NCBI GenBank assembly: GCA_023362775.1
Contig: JALMGJ010000005.1
Coordinates: 67,471,963-67,535,962 of the forward strand
DNA from: Charina bottae
Taxonomy: Eukaryota; Chordata; Lepidosauria; Squamata; Charinaidae
DNA length: 64,000 nt
Reading direction: 5' to 3'
Shown: positions 11,534 through 22,862 of the stretch, piece by piece
Position numbering within the stretch: the stretch's first letter is position 1
Layout of the letters: each line of letters begins with the position of its first letter
Notes under the pieces: model-generated
What the model saw: the letters and a program-made list of their open reading frames with translations, nothing else
Told to the model about the DNA's origin: nothing
Database searches by the model: none
Translations under genes and position numbers: made by a program

Positions 11534-11918
11534 AAAAAGAGTAACAATATTAAGAGTGTAACAAAGGGCCAAGGACTGCAGCTACTAGATAAGGAAAGGA
11601 CTTTTCAGAAGTTGCTGAACCCTTTAGAGAATAAATTAGAGATTACTGAAAAGTCACCTCAGTTTTTAGAAAAGGAAATACAGATGGAAGGTGAGATATT
11701 AACAGTTGAAAGTCCCGTGAATCTTCTAATTCCAGTACCTACTAGCCCTTTCTCCCACTGATAAAAATGGAATCACAGGTATGCAAGATTCTTGACTTTA
11801 TGTTCTAATGGACACACTCTTTGGAGACACCTGCTTGTTTGCCTAGCCCAGCAGTTGCTAGACTTGGGGGGAAATGGAATTTAGTCTTAATAGAACATAA
11901 ATTCGTGTTTTCTAATTA
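11534..11918. other. Spacer, nothing recognised
   Basis: The segment continues the pre-insertion sequence interrupted by the L1. No gene or named repeat could be supported. Some open frames may be old retroelement coding DNA. Confidence 0.35.
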
Positions 11919-12312
11919 CACGTAGTCCTTGCTTACCGACTGCCTCGTTTAGCAACCATTTGAAGTTACGGCAGTTGGAAAAAAACAGCCTTGTGACCAA
12001 TCCTCACATTTACAACCATTGCAGCATCCCACAATCACGAAATCACCATTTGGGTGCTTTGCAACCAGCATGCACTTACAACCATCGCAGCATCCCACGG
12101 TCACATGATCGCCATTTGCATGCTTCACAACTGGCTTCCAACAAGCAGAACACGGAAGTGAAATTGCAAGCTGTAATCACATGATATCTCGCTTAACAAC
12201 CGTGGTGATTCACTTAACAACGGGAGTGGGTCAAAAGTCCATCGCAGTCACATGATTTTCTGCTTAGCAACAGTGGCACTTAGTGATAAGAGTTGCCAGT
12301 CCCAATTGTGGT
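11919..12312. mobile_element. TA-flanked foldback MITE, copy 2 (3' end lost)
   Basis: The start CACGTAGTCCTTGCTTACCG follows TA. The internal phrases (CATCCCACAATCACG, CAACCAGCATGCACTTAC, AGTCCCAATTGTGGT) match the other copies. The expected CTACCTG-like right terminus is missing, and sequence runs directly into a SINE head at 12320. Confidence 0.75.
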
Positions 12313-12317
12313 AGTAG

Positions 12318-12395
12318 TGGTTAAGACGCCAGGCTTGTCAATCGGAAGGTCGGCGGTTCAAGACCCGAGCACGGCGTGTCAGAGTGAGCTCTTAC
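12318..12395 (+). mobile_element. Sauria SINE head, truncated
   Basis: TAGTGGTTAAGACGCCAGGC and GTTCAAGACCCG are degraded A- and B-box sequences. A short GAGTGAGCTC body remnant follows. The SINE is cut off after about 80 bp and abuts the foldback MITE. Confidence 0.6.
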
Positions 12396-12429
12396 TGATC
12401 TGACCAAGAAGCTGCCTGTCTTCATTTAA

Positions 12430-13060
12430 GACAACCACCAGACCAAGGAACTTAATATGTGTGCAGAAACTGATCCCTTAAGCAGAGGGTCACAGGGGCC
12501 AGAATAAGAAACAGTGCAAGACTTCCTTCTTGAGGAAAAGGCATTGTTAATACTTTCTGCAGTTTACCCCTGGTGTTGCAGGAAGAAATAATAGAGATAA
12601 TGTCTTTTCCACAAGAAATTCTGTTACTTTCCTGGTCAAGGGAGAGTTTGAATTCAGATATTCCTAAAATTGTTTTTATGGTTGGGGAAGAGGATGCAGG
12701 GACAATAAATGCTGAGCAGGACACTCACCAGACCAGCAAGTGGGAAAGGGAAAGAGAGGATGAGCTATATAGAAAATATCCTCTTCCAAGCTATTTGATT
12801 TTGCCTGGCCTACAGCTAACCCTTTGTCAAGCAAGGAGTAATTACAAAGTTTTCTAGATCTGATAGAGGCAGGAGGGAAAAACTGAATATGAGAAAGTGG
12901 GTTGAGGCTGAGGAAGAATGCCAATGCGCTAATTGTTCTCATTAATAGCCCTTTGAATTGAAATGTGTAACTGAACAAGAGACAGTTGATAAGAAAGCCT
13001 TTACGGTATATGTGAACAATTAGACCTTTTGTTAAAACAGCAGACATCAAAGGAGGAGAT
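12430..13060. other. Spacer, unidentified open frames
   Basis: Short ORFs on both strands (90-124 codons) show no motif that I can name. The segment may be old retroelement sequence belonging with the possible LTR that follows. Confidence 0.3.
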
Positions 13061-13069
13061 TTAGACTCC

Positions 13070-13542
13070 CTGTGCCCAAGCTTGTAATTTATGGGCAGGG
13101 AAGATGATAAAGGGTGAGTTATGGAATTTGGGAGTAAAGTTGGAATGTGTATTCGAGATTAGGGGTTTCCTTGACCAGAAACTAGTGACCCCAGCTCATT
13201 TACATCTTAATTTTTAGGCGGGGATTTTTAGGGAAACACACTACATGCTTAGAGGATATTATGGGTTAGTATGTTATATGTATAGCTTTTGCCCAGACGC
13301 TAGAAAAGTAACCAATTAGAAGCTTTTATGGCTAGATGGCATTTGTGATAACAACTTTAGAGGGGTATAAAAGTTAATTGCATGGGATACTCAGGGCTCT
13401 CTCCCTGCTTTTGAAGGAGAGGCCCTCCTTTGCTTGTAGATCTACAAATAAACAAGCTTTTTTGCAGAATTCTCTGATCCTGTGTGATTAATTGGGCTAA
13501 ATTGTGCCAGATTAAACGAACCTCCCCGCTTTGGGGACAACA
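13070..13542 (+). mobile_element. Putative LTR (partial provirus or solo LTR)
   Basis: A purine tract AAAGGAGGAGA near 13048 resembles a polypurine tract. The next segment starts TGTGCCCAAGC and ends GGGGACAACA, with a TATA box (GGTATAAAAG near 13364) and an AATAAA signal near 13446 in the expected order. No flanking duplication was found, and the internal part upstream is not recognisable. LTR borders are therefore approximate. Confidence 0.45.
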
Positions 13543-13714
13543 GATCCATCTGAATTGAGTGAAGTTTCACCCATTTTAGGAAGACAACTTGAAACAATAA
13601 TAAGGGTACCCCCAAAGAGTAACAGAGCTGTCTATATTACTGACAAAGGAGAACTGAATGCAATACGGGGGATGGAGTGTCAGTCAGGTCTCAGAAATGT
13701 AAATCTACAGCCTC

Positions 13715-13970
13715 AAACAACCCACCTTTGAGATTACTCAGTTGGAATATTGCCGGATGGGAAAATAAATGTTTAGATGGTAAATTCGGAGACAATGTCG
13801 GGCAGTTGGACATTCTGTTGCTCCAAGAAATGTGGGCTCAGAAAAAAGTAGAATTTTCAGGCTTTCAGAGCTTCTCTGTAAAGGAGAGAAAGAGTTCCAT
13901 GAAAGGGAGGTCAAAAGCAGGCCTGACTAATCTGATAACGTTGTTGAATACTAAAATCACACATCTCTCC
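13715..13970 (+). pseudogene. Non-LTR retrotransposon AP-endonuclease fragment
   Basis: One frame reads LRLLSWNIAGWENK, then LDILLLQEMW and FSGFQSFSV. This is the N-terminal pattern (WN, LQE, GF) of the apurinic endonuclease domain of non-LTR elements. The frame closes soon after. The clade is uncertain, and it is unlike the L1 and BovB copies in this window. Confidence 0.6.
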
Positions 13971-13972
13971 CT

Positions 13973-13994
13973 CCACACACACACACACACACAC
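13973..13994. repeat. (CA)n microsatellite
   Basis: Eleven CA units close the AP-endonuclease fragment region. Confidence 0.9.
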
Positions 13995-14467
13995 CCGAGA
14001 AAGTAAGGAAAATGACCTTGGTGGAGATATGCAGGAACTGTTACCTAGGCAAAGGGGCTGAAACCTTTTTTAAGTCTAGAACAACAATATAACATTTGGA
14101 AGCGACTCAGGCAGACACCTCCCTAATGCACTGGAGTATGAGGAGGAGGAGGAGGTATAACACAAAAGTAGTTTTATTTCATCTACAAAATTGTGGAGGC
14201 AAAAAGACACATTAGAAATTGATTGTTGGATACTGATTTTCAGGTAATACTGACAAAGGTGAAATATGGTTGTTCCCCATTAAAAAGGGGCAAAGAGCAG
14301 ACTGTTGGTCGACCGACAGGTTACTTTCATATGTTATTCCTACCTAAATATAAAGATGATATTTTCTGCTGTTCAATTTAATTGTCTCCCAACAGCTGTC
14401 ACAGAACGTTAACTTAAGAATACCCCTTTGGAATGGAGACTATGGCCCCGTGAGTTGGGGTAGTTGA

Positions 14468-15000
14468 AACTGGAGAACATGACGGCACTGAACAAATGGT
14501 GGTTACAACTGGCCCTTGGAGTTCTGGCCATCCCAGCACCTCCACAGTCACGTGACGCAATCTGGGTGCTTGGCAACCCATTCAAACTTACGACCGGTTG
14601 CCAAGCACCCCTCAATCACATGATCACCATTTGCAACCTTCCCTGTAAGCTTCACCAGAAAGTTAATGGGGAAGCTGGCAGGGAAGGTTGCAAGTCTCTG
14701 GGGTAAGTCTCCCCTACCCGTGCACCCTTCCCCAGCCCCTCTGTGCTTGTACCAGCCACTCGCACACCCCTGTGCACCCTTCCCAGCCCTTGCCGCGCCT
14801 CCCTCTCACCCTCACACCCCCTCTCACATCCCTGTGCACCCTCCCTGGCCTGCGCAGTGCCTCTCATGCACTCCTTCACATTCTCGAGCACCCTACCCAA
14901 CCTGCACCCCCTTGCACCATTGTGCACCCTCCCTGACCCACGCGGCACCTCTCTCACACACACACACACCCTCGCGCACCCTCCCTGACCTGTCTGGTAA
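14468..15000. mobile_element. Foldback MITE, copy 3 (partial) with C-rich minisatellite
   Basis: Phrases such as CTGAACAAATGGTGG, TGGGTGCTTGGCAACCC and GGGAAGCTGGCAGGGAAGG match the reverse complement of the copy at 40389-41249. The interior 14700-15000 is a degenerate tandem array of CCCTCCC/GCACC units, equivalent to 40600-40990. Neither terminus is preserved clearly. Confidence 0.7.
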
Positions 15001-15148
15001 AACGTATTCCTCTTCCCTACCATCTTTTAAACACAGTCTGTCTATAATGACAGACACTCTTAAAATTAACTTCTGGGTCCATTATTCACAAATATCCCTC
15101 AATATGTCCAATGTTAAAGTATTTTGCTCCATTCTGGGGGGGGGGGGT

Positions 15149-15376
15149 GTTGTGCCTTCAATTCAGTTTTTGACTCGTGGCAACTGCCTGGACTAGTTCC
15201 TGCAGTTTCCTTGGCAAGGGTTTTCAGAAGTTATTTGCCATTGCCTCCTTCCTAGGGCTGAGAGAAAGTGACTGGCCCAAGGTTACCCAGCTGGCTTTGT
15301 GCCTAAGGTGGGACTAGAACTCACAGTCTCCCAGTTTCTAGCCTGATGCCTTAACCACTTCACCAAACTGGCTCTC
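15149..15376 (-). mobile_element. tRNA-derived SINE (squamate type)
   Basis: Same family and orientation as 2521-2741. It runs from GTTGTGCCTTCAATTCAG to CCAAACTGGCTCT and is preceded by a run of G bases at its 3' tail. Confidence 0.85.
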
Positions 15377-15379
15377 TGC

Positions 15380-17530
15380 CAGAGAGGGGATGTTAGAAAT
15401 TATTATTTAGCTTGGATTTTAATCCCAATCCGAATAATTTCAGAATCATTCATCTTGTTGCATCTGTCGATGAGAGAGTCTAGGGTATTTGTAGAGCTCA
15501 CAGTCCTAAGAATAATCAGCCCAGCTGGATCAATTGCTATGGAGGACATGCATCAAAAGGCACGAACAAAACAAATAGAAGTGGAATAGAATCACATATA
15601 CTTTTCTGGGAATACAGAAAACTGGCTCATGCTTGGCTTGACTTGAATCAGTGCTTCTCATTTGTCTTTTTCTGCCGAACTAATAGCAGATGCAGGGCAG
15701 GAATTTCAATTGGATGCCCTCTGCTCCTAGTCTTGGGCATGCTCTCTCCCAGAGCTCTTATTTTTAAAATGTTCTGGAATTGCTTATGCACAGTCAATAT
15801 TACTTTTTCTTTAAAGTGTACGTATTTCAAATGTACAGTAGCTTTAGTGAAGCCTCATAAAATGCAATTAAACATAAACTACCATGGCCCAGCCAAGAAG
15901 CTGCAAATTACTAGAAAATCACCTCCTCAGCTTTTGACGTCTATTTTTAAAATCTTCATCTAAGTGTAAACCTTTACTTTTTGTATTTATCATTTTTTAA
16001 TTATTATGGCTGTGATGTTCCATTGATGGGATTTTCTTAGGCTTTTCTTATGTCCTGTCTAAAATCATATCCCACCTTCAGGAGTACATGATCACAATAA
16101 GTAAATTGCAATGAGTTTTGTGCTTTTCTGTATATTTCATTCTTTTAACAACTTTTCAGCTTCAGGTGTTTTTTACTTATTTGTCTTTTGGTCATCTTTC
16201 TATTTCCACTGTTTGCATATTCAAGAAGTGATCCAGAAGTCTCATTCGAAAATATAGGACATATGCCACTTGTTTTTATTAATTTGTTCACTGCTATTTA
16301 CTCACCAGCTGGAGGACAAGGAGTCACTCTTAATTACATTAATTTAAGAATCTGTGCTTATAAAATCAAAAATATCCTCCCCCTTTAACAACATTAATCC
16401 TTACATTTTTCTAAGATGGAAGAAAAAAAACTGAGAGCTGCTAATTTAGAGACAGTAAACTTACATCACTAGGAGAAATAACAAGCCACATTTAAAGTGA
16501 TTTCCCATTACGTTTAGCTAGCAGGCTATATTTTGAATCCTGAGATAGTGTCTGGAACCCATTTAAACTATCTGAGAAAACTAATTCCTGACAACCTGGT
16601 TTCAGGCAAATGTAGTACATCACAGATAAAGAAGTTGTATTCAAGAAGAAATGTCAGAGAAAGAAGAGACATGTTACTTTCTGGTTTGAATAATTATTTT
16701 ACAAACTGATTCTGTATGTTTTTAATTTTTTTTTAAAATGCATGGTATATAGATCACATGGTGTTATTATAAAGAAAAGAATATTTCTATTCAGGTTCCT
16801 AGTCCTTAATCTTTTAGCAGCTTTGTGTTCATCTCCTTTCTCTATCCAGATTTATAACTCCCCAAGCCGTATGTAAAATATTTCTCCCAGACTGTGAGTA
16901 GTCCATAATTATCCTCACCTTGAGGCACAACTATAACCATTAGGTGGAGCTTTAGGTTTCCTAAGGCAGGTGGCAGCATCTGATACCCCCAACTGGACCA
17001 GAAGATGGAAGACCACTACAGAATTCCAGAGTTATAGATATATTAAGTAAATTTAAAAAAAACCTTGACAAGGGCAATGGCAAACCACTTCCATATTGTT
17101 GCCAAGAAAACTGCATGTATCTGACTGTACTGTCAAGAGGAGTAGAGCTCAGTTCAGGTATATATTGTGACCTTTTATGAAGTCATAGAACACAAAATAC
17201 ACTTAGCCATGATAGCACAGTAGCTACCTAAAATAGTCTTCCTAACCTTGCACCCTTCCAAAATTCTTCAGTGAACACAATTTGCTGAGAATTTGGGGGG
17301 TAAAAAATCCACAACTCTGGAAGGTGCTCAGGTTGGAAACGTTCCCTGGTTGGTCGATAAAGAGCAGTCATTTTTTACTATACTTAAAATGTCAAAATAA
17401 TACATTATAAATGTAAGGGATTTTAAAGCTCAAATTAAATACGTACCAATGTGCTAACCGTGCTCTCAGTTTGGCACTTGTCTAACCTGGAAAGGCAAAA
17501 AGAAATCCCTGCAAAGAAACTGTTATGCCA
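15380..17530. other. AT-rich spacer, nothing firmly recognised
   Basis: Only a faint SINE body remnant (GGCAAACCACTTCC ... CCAAGAAAACTGCATG near 17077-17117) is seen. No gene is supported. Confidence 0.45.
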
Positions 17531-17537
17531 GCCAACC

Positions 17538-17546
17538 TTGCTTCTT
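17538..17546 (+). repeat. Target-site duplication of BovB (left)
   Basis: TTGCTTCTT here is repeated exactly at 20750-20758 and brackets the BovB element. Confidence 0.85.
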
Positions 17547-17561
17547 TGTTGTTGTTGTTGT

Positions 17562-18608
17562 TCAGTCATTTAGTCGTGTCCGACTCTTCGTGACCTCATG
17601 GACCATAGCACGCCAGGCCTTCCTGTCCTCCACTGTCACCCGGAGTTTACTCAATTTCATGTTCATTACATCGGTGATGCTATCTAACCATCTCATCCTC
17701 TGCCGTCCCCTTCTCCTTTTGCCTTCAGTCTTTCTCAGCATCAGGGTCTTTTCCAGTGAGTCCTCTCTTCGCATTAGGTGGACAAAGTATTTGAGCTTCA
17801 GCTTCAGCATCTGTCCTTCCAATGAGCAGTCAGGGTTGATTTCCTTTAGGATTGACTGATTTGACCTCCTTGCAGTCCAAGGGACTCTCAAGAGTCTTCT
17901 CCAGCACCACAGCTCAAAAGCATCAATTCTTCGGCGCTCAGCCTTCCTTATGGTCCAACTCTCACAGCCATACATTACTACTGGAAAAACCATAGCTTTA
18001 ACTATACGGACCTTTGTCGGCAAGGTGATGTCTCTGCTTTTTAATATGCTGTCTAGGTTTGCCATAGCTTTCCTCCCAAGGAGTAAGCGTCTTTTAATTT
18101 CATGGCTGCAGTCACCGTCTGCGGTGATCTTGGAGCCCAAGAAAATAAAATCTGTCACTGCTTCCATTTCTTCCCCTTCTATTTGCCAGGAAGTGATGGG
18201 ACCAGATGCCATGATCTGGGTTTTTTTAATGTTGAGTTTCAAGCCAGCTTTTGCACTCTCCTCTTTCACCCTCATCAAGAGGCTCTTTAGTTCCTCTTCA
18301 CTTTCTGCCATTAGGGTGGTATCGTCTGCATATCTGAGGTTGTTGATATTTCTCCCAGCAATCTTAACTCCGGCTTGTGATTCATCCAGCCCGGCATTTC
18401 TCATGATGTACTCTGCATATAAGTTAAATAAGCAGGGTGATAATATACAGCCTTGTCGTACTCCTTTCCCAATTTTGAACCAGTTGGTTGTTCCATGTCC
18501 GGTTCTAACTGTTGCTTCTTGACCCGCATACAGGTTTCTCAGGAGACAGGTAAGGTGGTCTGGTACTCCCATCTCTTTAAGACTTTGCCACAGTTTGTTG
18601 TGATCCAC
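17562..18608 (-). CDS. BovB ORF2 C-terminal part: RT and C-terminus
   Basis: This 348-codon ORF continues the same protein in a shifted frame. It has the RT motifs RQGCILSPCLFN and LRYADDTTLMAES (catalytic Asp pair) and FLGSKI. The conserved RTE C-terminal segments follow: VVMYGCESWTIRKAE, CWRRLLRVPWTARRS and RRRGRQRMRWLDS. It terminates within the 3' conserved tail. The ATG used by the ORF is internal. The real protein is the frame-restored continuation of the upstream ORF. Confidence 0.9.
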   Translation of the reverse strand: MDHNKLWQSLKEMGVPDHLTCLLRNLYAGQEATVRTGHGTTNWFKIGKGVRQGCILSPCLFNLYAEYIMRNAGLDESQAGVKIAGRNINNLRYADDTTLMAESEEELKSLLMRVKEESAKAGLKLNIKKTQIMASGPITSWQIEGEEMEAVTDFIFLGSKITADGDCSHEIKRRLLLGRKAMANLDSILKSRDITLPTKVRIVKAMVFPVVMYGCESWTIRKAERRRIDAFELWCWRRLLRVPWTARRSNQSILKEINPDCSLEGQMLKLKLKYFVHLMRREDSLEKTLMLRKTEGKRRRGRQRMRWLDSITDVMNMKLSKLRVTVEDRKAWRAMVHEVTKSRTRLND

Positions 18609-20605
18609 ACAATCAAAGGCTTTAGCGTAGTCAATGAAGCAGAAGTAGATTTTTTTTGGAACTCTCTTGCTTTTTCCATGATCCAGCGAATGTTGGCAAT
18701 CTGATCCCTAGTTCCTCTGCCTCTTCGAAACCCAGCTTGCACTTCTGGTAGTTCTCGGTTCACATACTGCTGAAGCCGAGCTTGTAGGATTTTGAGCATA
18801 ACCTTGCTAGCATGTGAAATGAGCGCAATTGTACGGTAGTTTGAACATTCTTTGGCATTGCCCTTCTTTGGAATTGGAACGTAAACTGACCTTTTCCAAT
18901 CCTGTGGCCACTGTTGAGTTTTCCAAATTTGTTGGCATATTGAGTGCAGCACTTTAACAGCATCATCTTTTAGGATTTTAAATAGCTCAGCTGGGATACT
19001 GTCTTCTCCACTAGCTTTGTTGTTAGTAATGCTTCCTAAGGCCCACTTGACTTCACTCTCTAGGATGTCCGCCTCAAGGTCAGTGACCACACCATCGTAT
19101 TTATCAGGGATACTAAGATCTTTCTTGTATAGTTCTTCTGTGTATTCTTGCCACCTCTTCTTAATCTCTTCTGCTTCTGTTAGGTCCCTACCTTTTTTGT
19201 CCTTTATCATGCCCATCTTTGCACAAAACGTTCCCTTGATATCTCCAATTTTCTTGAAGAGATCTCTAGTCTTCCCCATTCTATTGTTTTCCTCGATTTC
19301 TTTGCATTGTTCATTTAAGAAGGCCTTCTTATCTCTCCTTGCTATTCTCTGGAATTCTGCATTCAGTTGTTTATATCTTTCCCTTTCTCCCTTGCCTTTT
19401 GCTTCCCTTCTTTCCTCAGCTATTTGTAAAGCCTCATCAGTCAGCCACTCTGCTTTCTTGCATTTCTTTTTCTTTGGGATGGTTTTAGTTGCTGCCTCCT
19501 GTACAATGTTACGAACCTCCATCCATAGTTCTTCAGGCACTCTGTCTACCAGGTCTAATCCTTTAAATCTATTCCTCACCTCCACTGTATATTCATAAGG
19601 GATATGATTTAGGTCATACCTGATTGGTCTAGTGGTTTTCTCTACGTTCTTCAATTTAAGCCTAAATTTTGCGATAAGAAGCTCATGATCTGAGCCACAG
19701 TCAGCTCCAGGTCTTGTTTTTGCTGATTGTATAGAGCTTCTCCATCTTTGGCTGCAAAGTATATAATCAATCTGATTTCGGTATTGACCATCTGGTGATG
19801 TCCATGTGTAGAGTCGTCTCTTGTGTTGTTGGAAAAGAGTGTTTGCTATGACCAGCCTGTTCTCTTGACAAAACTCTATTAGCCTTTGCCCTGCTTCATT
19901 TTGTACTCCGAGGCCGAACTTGCCTGTTATTCCGGTTATTTTTTGACTTCCTACTTTAGCATTCCAGTCCCCTATGATGAAAAGGACATCTTTTTTTGGT
20001 GTTAGTTCTAGAAGGTGTTGTAGGTCTTCATAGAACCGGTCAACTTCAGCTTCTTCAGCATCAGTGGTTGGGGCATAGACTTGGATTACTGTGATGTTGG
20101 ATGGTTTGCCTTGGATTCGAACTGAAAGCATTCTGTTGTTTTTGAGGTTGTACCCCAGTACTGCCTTTCCCACTCTTTTATTGACTATGAGAGCTACTCC
20201 ATTTCTTCTAAGGGATTCTTGCCCACAGTAGTATATATAATAGTCTTCTGAATTAAATTCGCCCACTCCTGTCCATTTTAGTTCGCTGATTCCCAAGATG
20301 TCGATGTTCAATCTTGTCATCTCATGTTTGACCCCATCCAGCTTACCTTGATTCATAGATCTTACATTCCAGGTTCTTATGCAATATTGTTCTTTACAGC
20401 ATCGGACTTTCCTTCCACTTCCAGACACATCCACAACTGAGCGTCCTTTCGGATTTGGCCCAGCCGCTTCACTCTTTCTGGAGCTACTCGGAATTGCCCT
20501 CCGCTCTTCCCCAGTAGCATTTTGGACACCTTCCGACCTGAGGGGCTCATCTTCCGGCGTCATATCTTTTAGCCTTTTGATACTGTCCATGGGTTTTCTT
20601 GGCAA
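18539..20605 (-). CDS. BovB ORF2 N-terminal part: endonuclease and RT start
   Basis: This 688-codon ORF is the first part of the BovB polyprotein. After about 80 variable residues, the APE-type endonuclease begins at IRTWNVRSMNQGKLD. It includes ISELKWTG, VIQVYAPT, IIGDWNAKVG, QIDYILCSQRW and the catalytic SDHELL. A basic linker follows, then early RT motifs (SGEDSIPAELFK, WKRSVYVPIPKKG, YRTIALIS). The last 20 or so codons are read out of frame because of the break at the T-run 18650-18657. Confidence 0.9.
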   Translation of the reverse strand: MPRKPMDSIKRLKDMTPEDEPLRSEGVQNATGEERRAIPSSSRKSEAAGPNPKGRSVVDVSGSGRKVRCCKEQYCIRTWNVRSMNQGKLDGVKHEMTRLNIDILGISELKWTGVGEFNSEDYYIYYCGQESLRRNGVALIVNKRVGKAVLGYNLKNNRMLSVRIQGKPSNITVIQVYAPTTDAEEAEVDRFYEDLQHLLELTPKKDVLFIIGDWNAKVGSQKITGITGKFGLGVQNEAGQRLIEFCQENRLVIANTLFQQHKRRLYTWTSPDGQYRNQIDYILCSQRWRSSIQSAKTRPGADCGSDHELLIAKFRLKLKNVEKTTRPIRYDLNHIPYEYTVEVRNRFKGLDLVDRVPEELWMEVRNIVQEAATKTIPKKKKCKKAEWLTDEALQIAEERREAKGKGERERYKQLNAEFQRIARRDKKAFLNEQCKEIEENNRMGKTRDLFKKIGDIKGTFCAKMGMIKDKKGRDLTEAEEIKKRWQEYTEELYKKDLSIPDKYDGVVTDLEADILESEVKWALGSITNNKASGEDSIPAELFKILKDDAVKVLHSICQQIWKTQQWPQDWKRSVYVPIPKKGNAKECSNYRTIALISHASKVMLKILQARLQQYVNRELPEVQAGFRRGRGTRDQIANIRWIMEKAREFQKKSTSASLTTLKPLIVWITTNCGKVLKRWEYQTTLPVS

Positions 20606-20758
20606 GGATACTGGAGTGGTTTGCCATTCCCTCCTCCAGTGGACAACGTTTTGTCAGAACTCTCCGTCATGACCTGTCCTTCTTGACCTGACTTCATTGA
20701 GTTACGCAAGCCCCTTCGCCACGACAAGGCAGTGATCCATGAAGGGGATTTGCTTCTT

Positions 20759-21840
20759 ACCTGAATGCAATTACTGTCCACACAAATTAAGCAATCCCTG
20801 TCTACAGTGGAATTTGTTTTATAACGGGCTTTTTTTCCCCTAGCAATATCACAACAGCAAATTCATTTTCTTCCTGCAAGAATTACAGATGTTGGAAATT
20901 AAATTATTCATAGATTGCAGGAAGGTTATCTAAAAGTAATGTAAGTTTATTATATTCCATTTAGGCACATAATAGATCTGTATCAATCCCCACAAGCCCA
21001 GACTGATTTCAGACTGACGTACTACCTCACCAGTCTTTGCAAATGTTCACTGCAGGTGAGCACTCATATAATAATATCTTGGAAAGCTGACACTTGTTTT
21101 AGAAATGAATAGGGATGCAATTTTTATGAATGGCACTTAGGTGATCATCTTATTTGGTACTCTTTCTCTGATAACCTCAGAGTTGAGTTAAAGCACACTG
21201 CATTTAAAAAGTTAGGCTTAGTGAAACTAATTTATTTATTTACTGGATTTATAGGCCACCAAGACTCAAGGCAGCTTGAAAAAAACAAAAAGGCCACTAC
21301 AGTACCTCAAATTCCTAGCTTATCAAAATATTAGACTTTCTACATCTGGGATGCAAAAGTTCAGACAACCAATAGATGGAGAGTTAAGCATTTCAGTATC
21401 CCTTTGCTGTCATCTAGTGGTCACCGAGAAGTTTGCAGCCCAGACATAGTAAGCCTACAACATATGTGTTTTATTATTAGCCAGGTTGTGAAACCTCAGT
21501 GATCATAATGGACGCTTATATGCATGTTCAGCTGGATGTGCATATAAGCCTCTGCATAGGCTTCTCTAACTTGATGTCCTAGCAGTGTGTTAAGACTGCA
21601 ATTTCAAGCATTCCCATTAACATGGCTTTATGATCTGAAAATTTAGTCAAGGAAAGCTAGAAAGTGCCAGGTAAGGGAAGGCTGTTCTACATATTTGGGA
21701 ATCCTAATGATGTAGGGTTCAGCTGAACACACAGAGAGGCCACTATTGTGAAAACTAGCCTACATTCACCATTCATCACATTGATACTTACCCCATCCTA
21801 GACAGGCTCAGATATTCATAGGCTTTGAATCCACTTTGTA
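20759..21840. other. AT-rich spacer with a small LINE tail fragment
   Basis: Nothing gene-like. Around 21225-21290 a short stretch (TTTATTTATTTACTGGATTTATAGGCC) resembles the 3' end of a CR1/L2-type LINE in antisense. Confidence 0.45.
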
Positions 21841-21849
21841 GCATGAGGC

Positions 21850-21975
21850 AGATTTATTTATTTATTTATTTATTTATTTAATTTTTATCCCACCTTTATT
21901 ATTTTTATAAATAGCTCAAGGCAGCGAACATGCCTAATACTCCTTCCTCCTCCTATTTTCCCCACAGCACATACA
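21850..21975 (-). mobile_element. SINE/LINE 3' tail fragment
   Basis: (TTTA)n is followed by TTTTTATCCCACCTTTATTA and CTCAAGGCAGCGAACATGCC. The same module forms the 3' tail of the SINE at 22500-22735 and recurs at 42408-42455. Confidence 0.65.
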
Positions 21976-22497
21976 GAGAAAAGGATTTGCCCCAGCCACT
22001 CCTTCTTTAGGAGAAAGAGGCTTTGTTCTCTTGAAAATACTGTAAGAAGCAAAACTCTAGGGAAAGCCAGTTTAAGCAAGAAGCTGTGTGACAGACTGGT
22101 ATGAAAGAAAACTCTTTCAGCCCAGATTAAAGTTTGGAATTTCCAGAAAACAATTCAATCAGAAGAAACAAGGAATGGATAAATCTCTAGCCAGAATTGT
22201 GCCATGTTTAATCCATGTTTTCTGCATGTTGCAATCATTTTTATTCCTCTGCATGATTTAAGGCACTACTGTCAGTAATGCTATCATCTCTTTAAAGCAA
22301 GTTTTCTCTACATGGTAGCAAATTAACACCATCTTATGGTATGCTGGAATCCTTATATTTACTTCTAAATGTTCTACTGGGTCCTGTTATTGTTCCATTC
22401 ATTTATAGTTGCTGGATCCCATTGTTGGGATAGCTCTGTAATCCATCTTTTCCAACACTGATTATCTGATCTTAATATTAAAAACCTTTTTGCTACA

Positions 22498-22737
22498 CTT
22501 TATTTATTTAATTTTTATCCCGCCTTATTATTTTTATAAATAACTCAAGGCGGCAAACATACCTAATACTCCTTCCTCCTCCTATTTTCCCCACAACAAC
22601 AACCCTGTGAGGTGAGTTGGGCTGAGAGAGTGTGACTGGCTCAAGGTCACCCAGCCAGCTTTCATGCCTAAGGCGGGACTAGAACTCTCAGTCTCCTGGT
22701 TTCTAGCCCAGCACCTTAACCACTAGACCAAACTGTT
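22498..22737 (-). mobile_element. tRNA-derived SINE with alternative 3' tail
   Basis: On the - strand the head (TTTGGTCTAGTGGTTAAGGT, GAGTTCTAGTCCCGCC, GGGTGACCTTGAGCC) is that of the family at 2521. The 3' half is different: it runs through GGAGGAGGAAGGAGTATTAG and CGCCTTGAGTTATTTATAAA to an ATAA-rich end. This is a modular SINE whose tail was probably acquired from a different LINE. Confidence 0.8.
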
Positions 22738-22862
22738 AAAAATCGTATTTTTAACTATTTAAAAAAATTGTATTTTAATACATTTTAATTTTGTTTATTC
22801 CTTGTGAGATTGGTTTAATCTCCCTGGGCAGAAGAAAAGCAGATACGTCTAGTCATACAAAG

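Larger units (their letters stand above)
17547..20749 (-). mobile_element. Full-length BovB (RTE-clade) LINE
   Basis: This is a 3.2-kb element on the - strand. It starts with the typical 5' end (GGATCACTGCCTTGTCGTGG) and runs through endonuclease and reverse transcriptase. It ends in GAGTCGGACACGACTAAATG followed by an AAC-repeat tail. A 9-bp target-site duplication flanks it. Only one frame break separates the two coding halves, so this is a young, almost intact copy. BovB is abundant in squamates and known for horizontal transfer, for example to ruminants. Confidence 0.95.
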
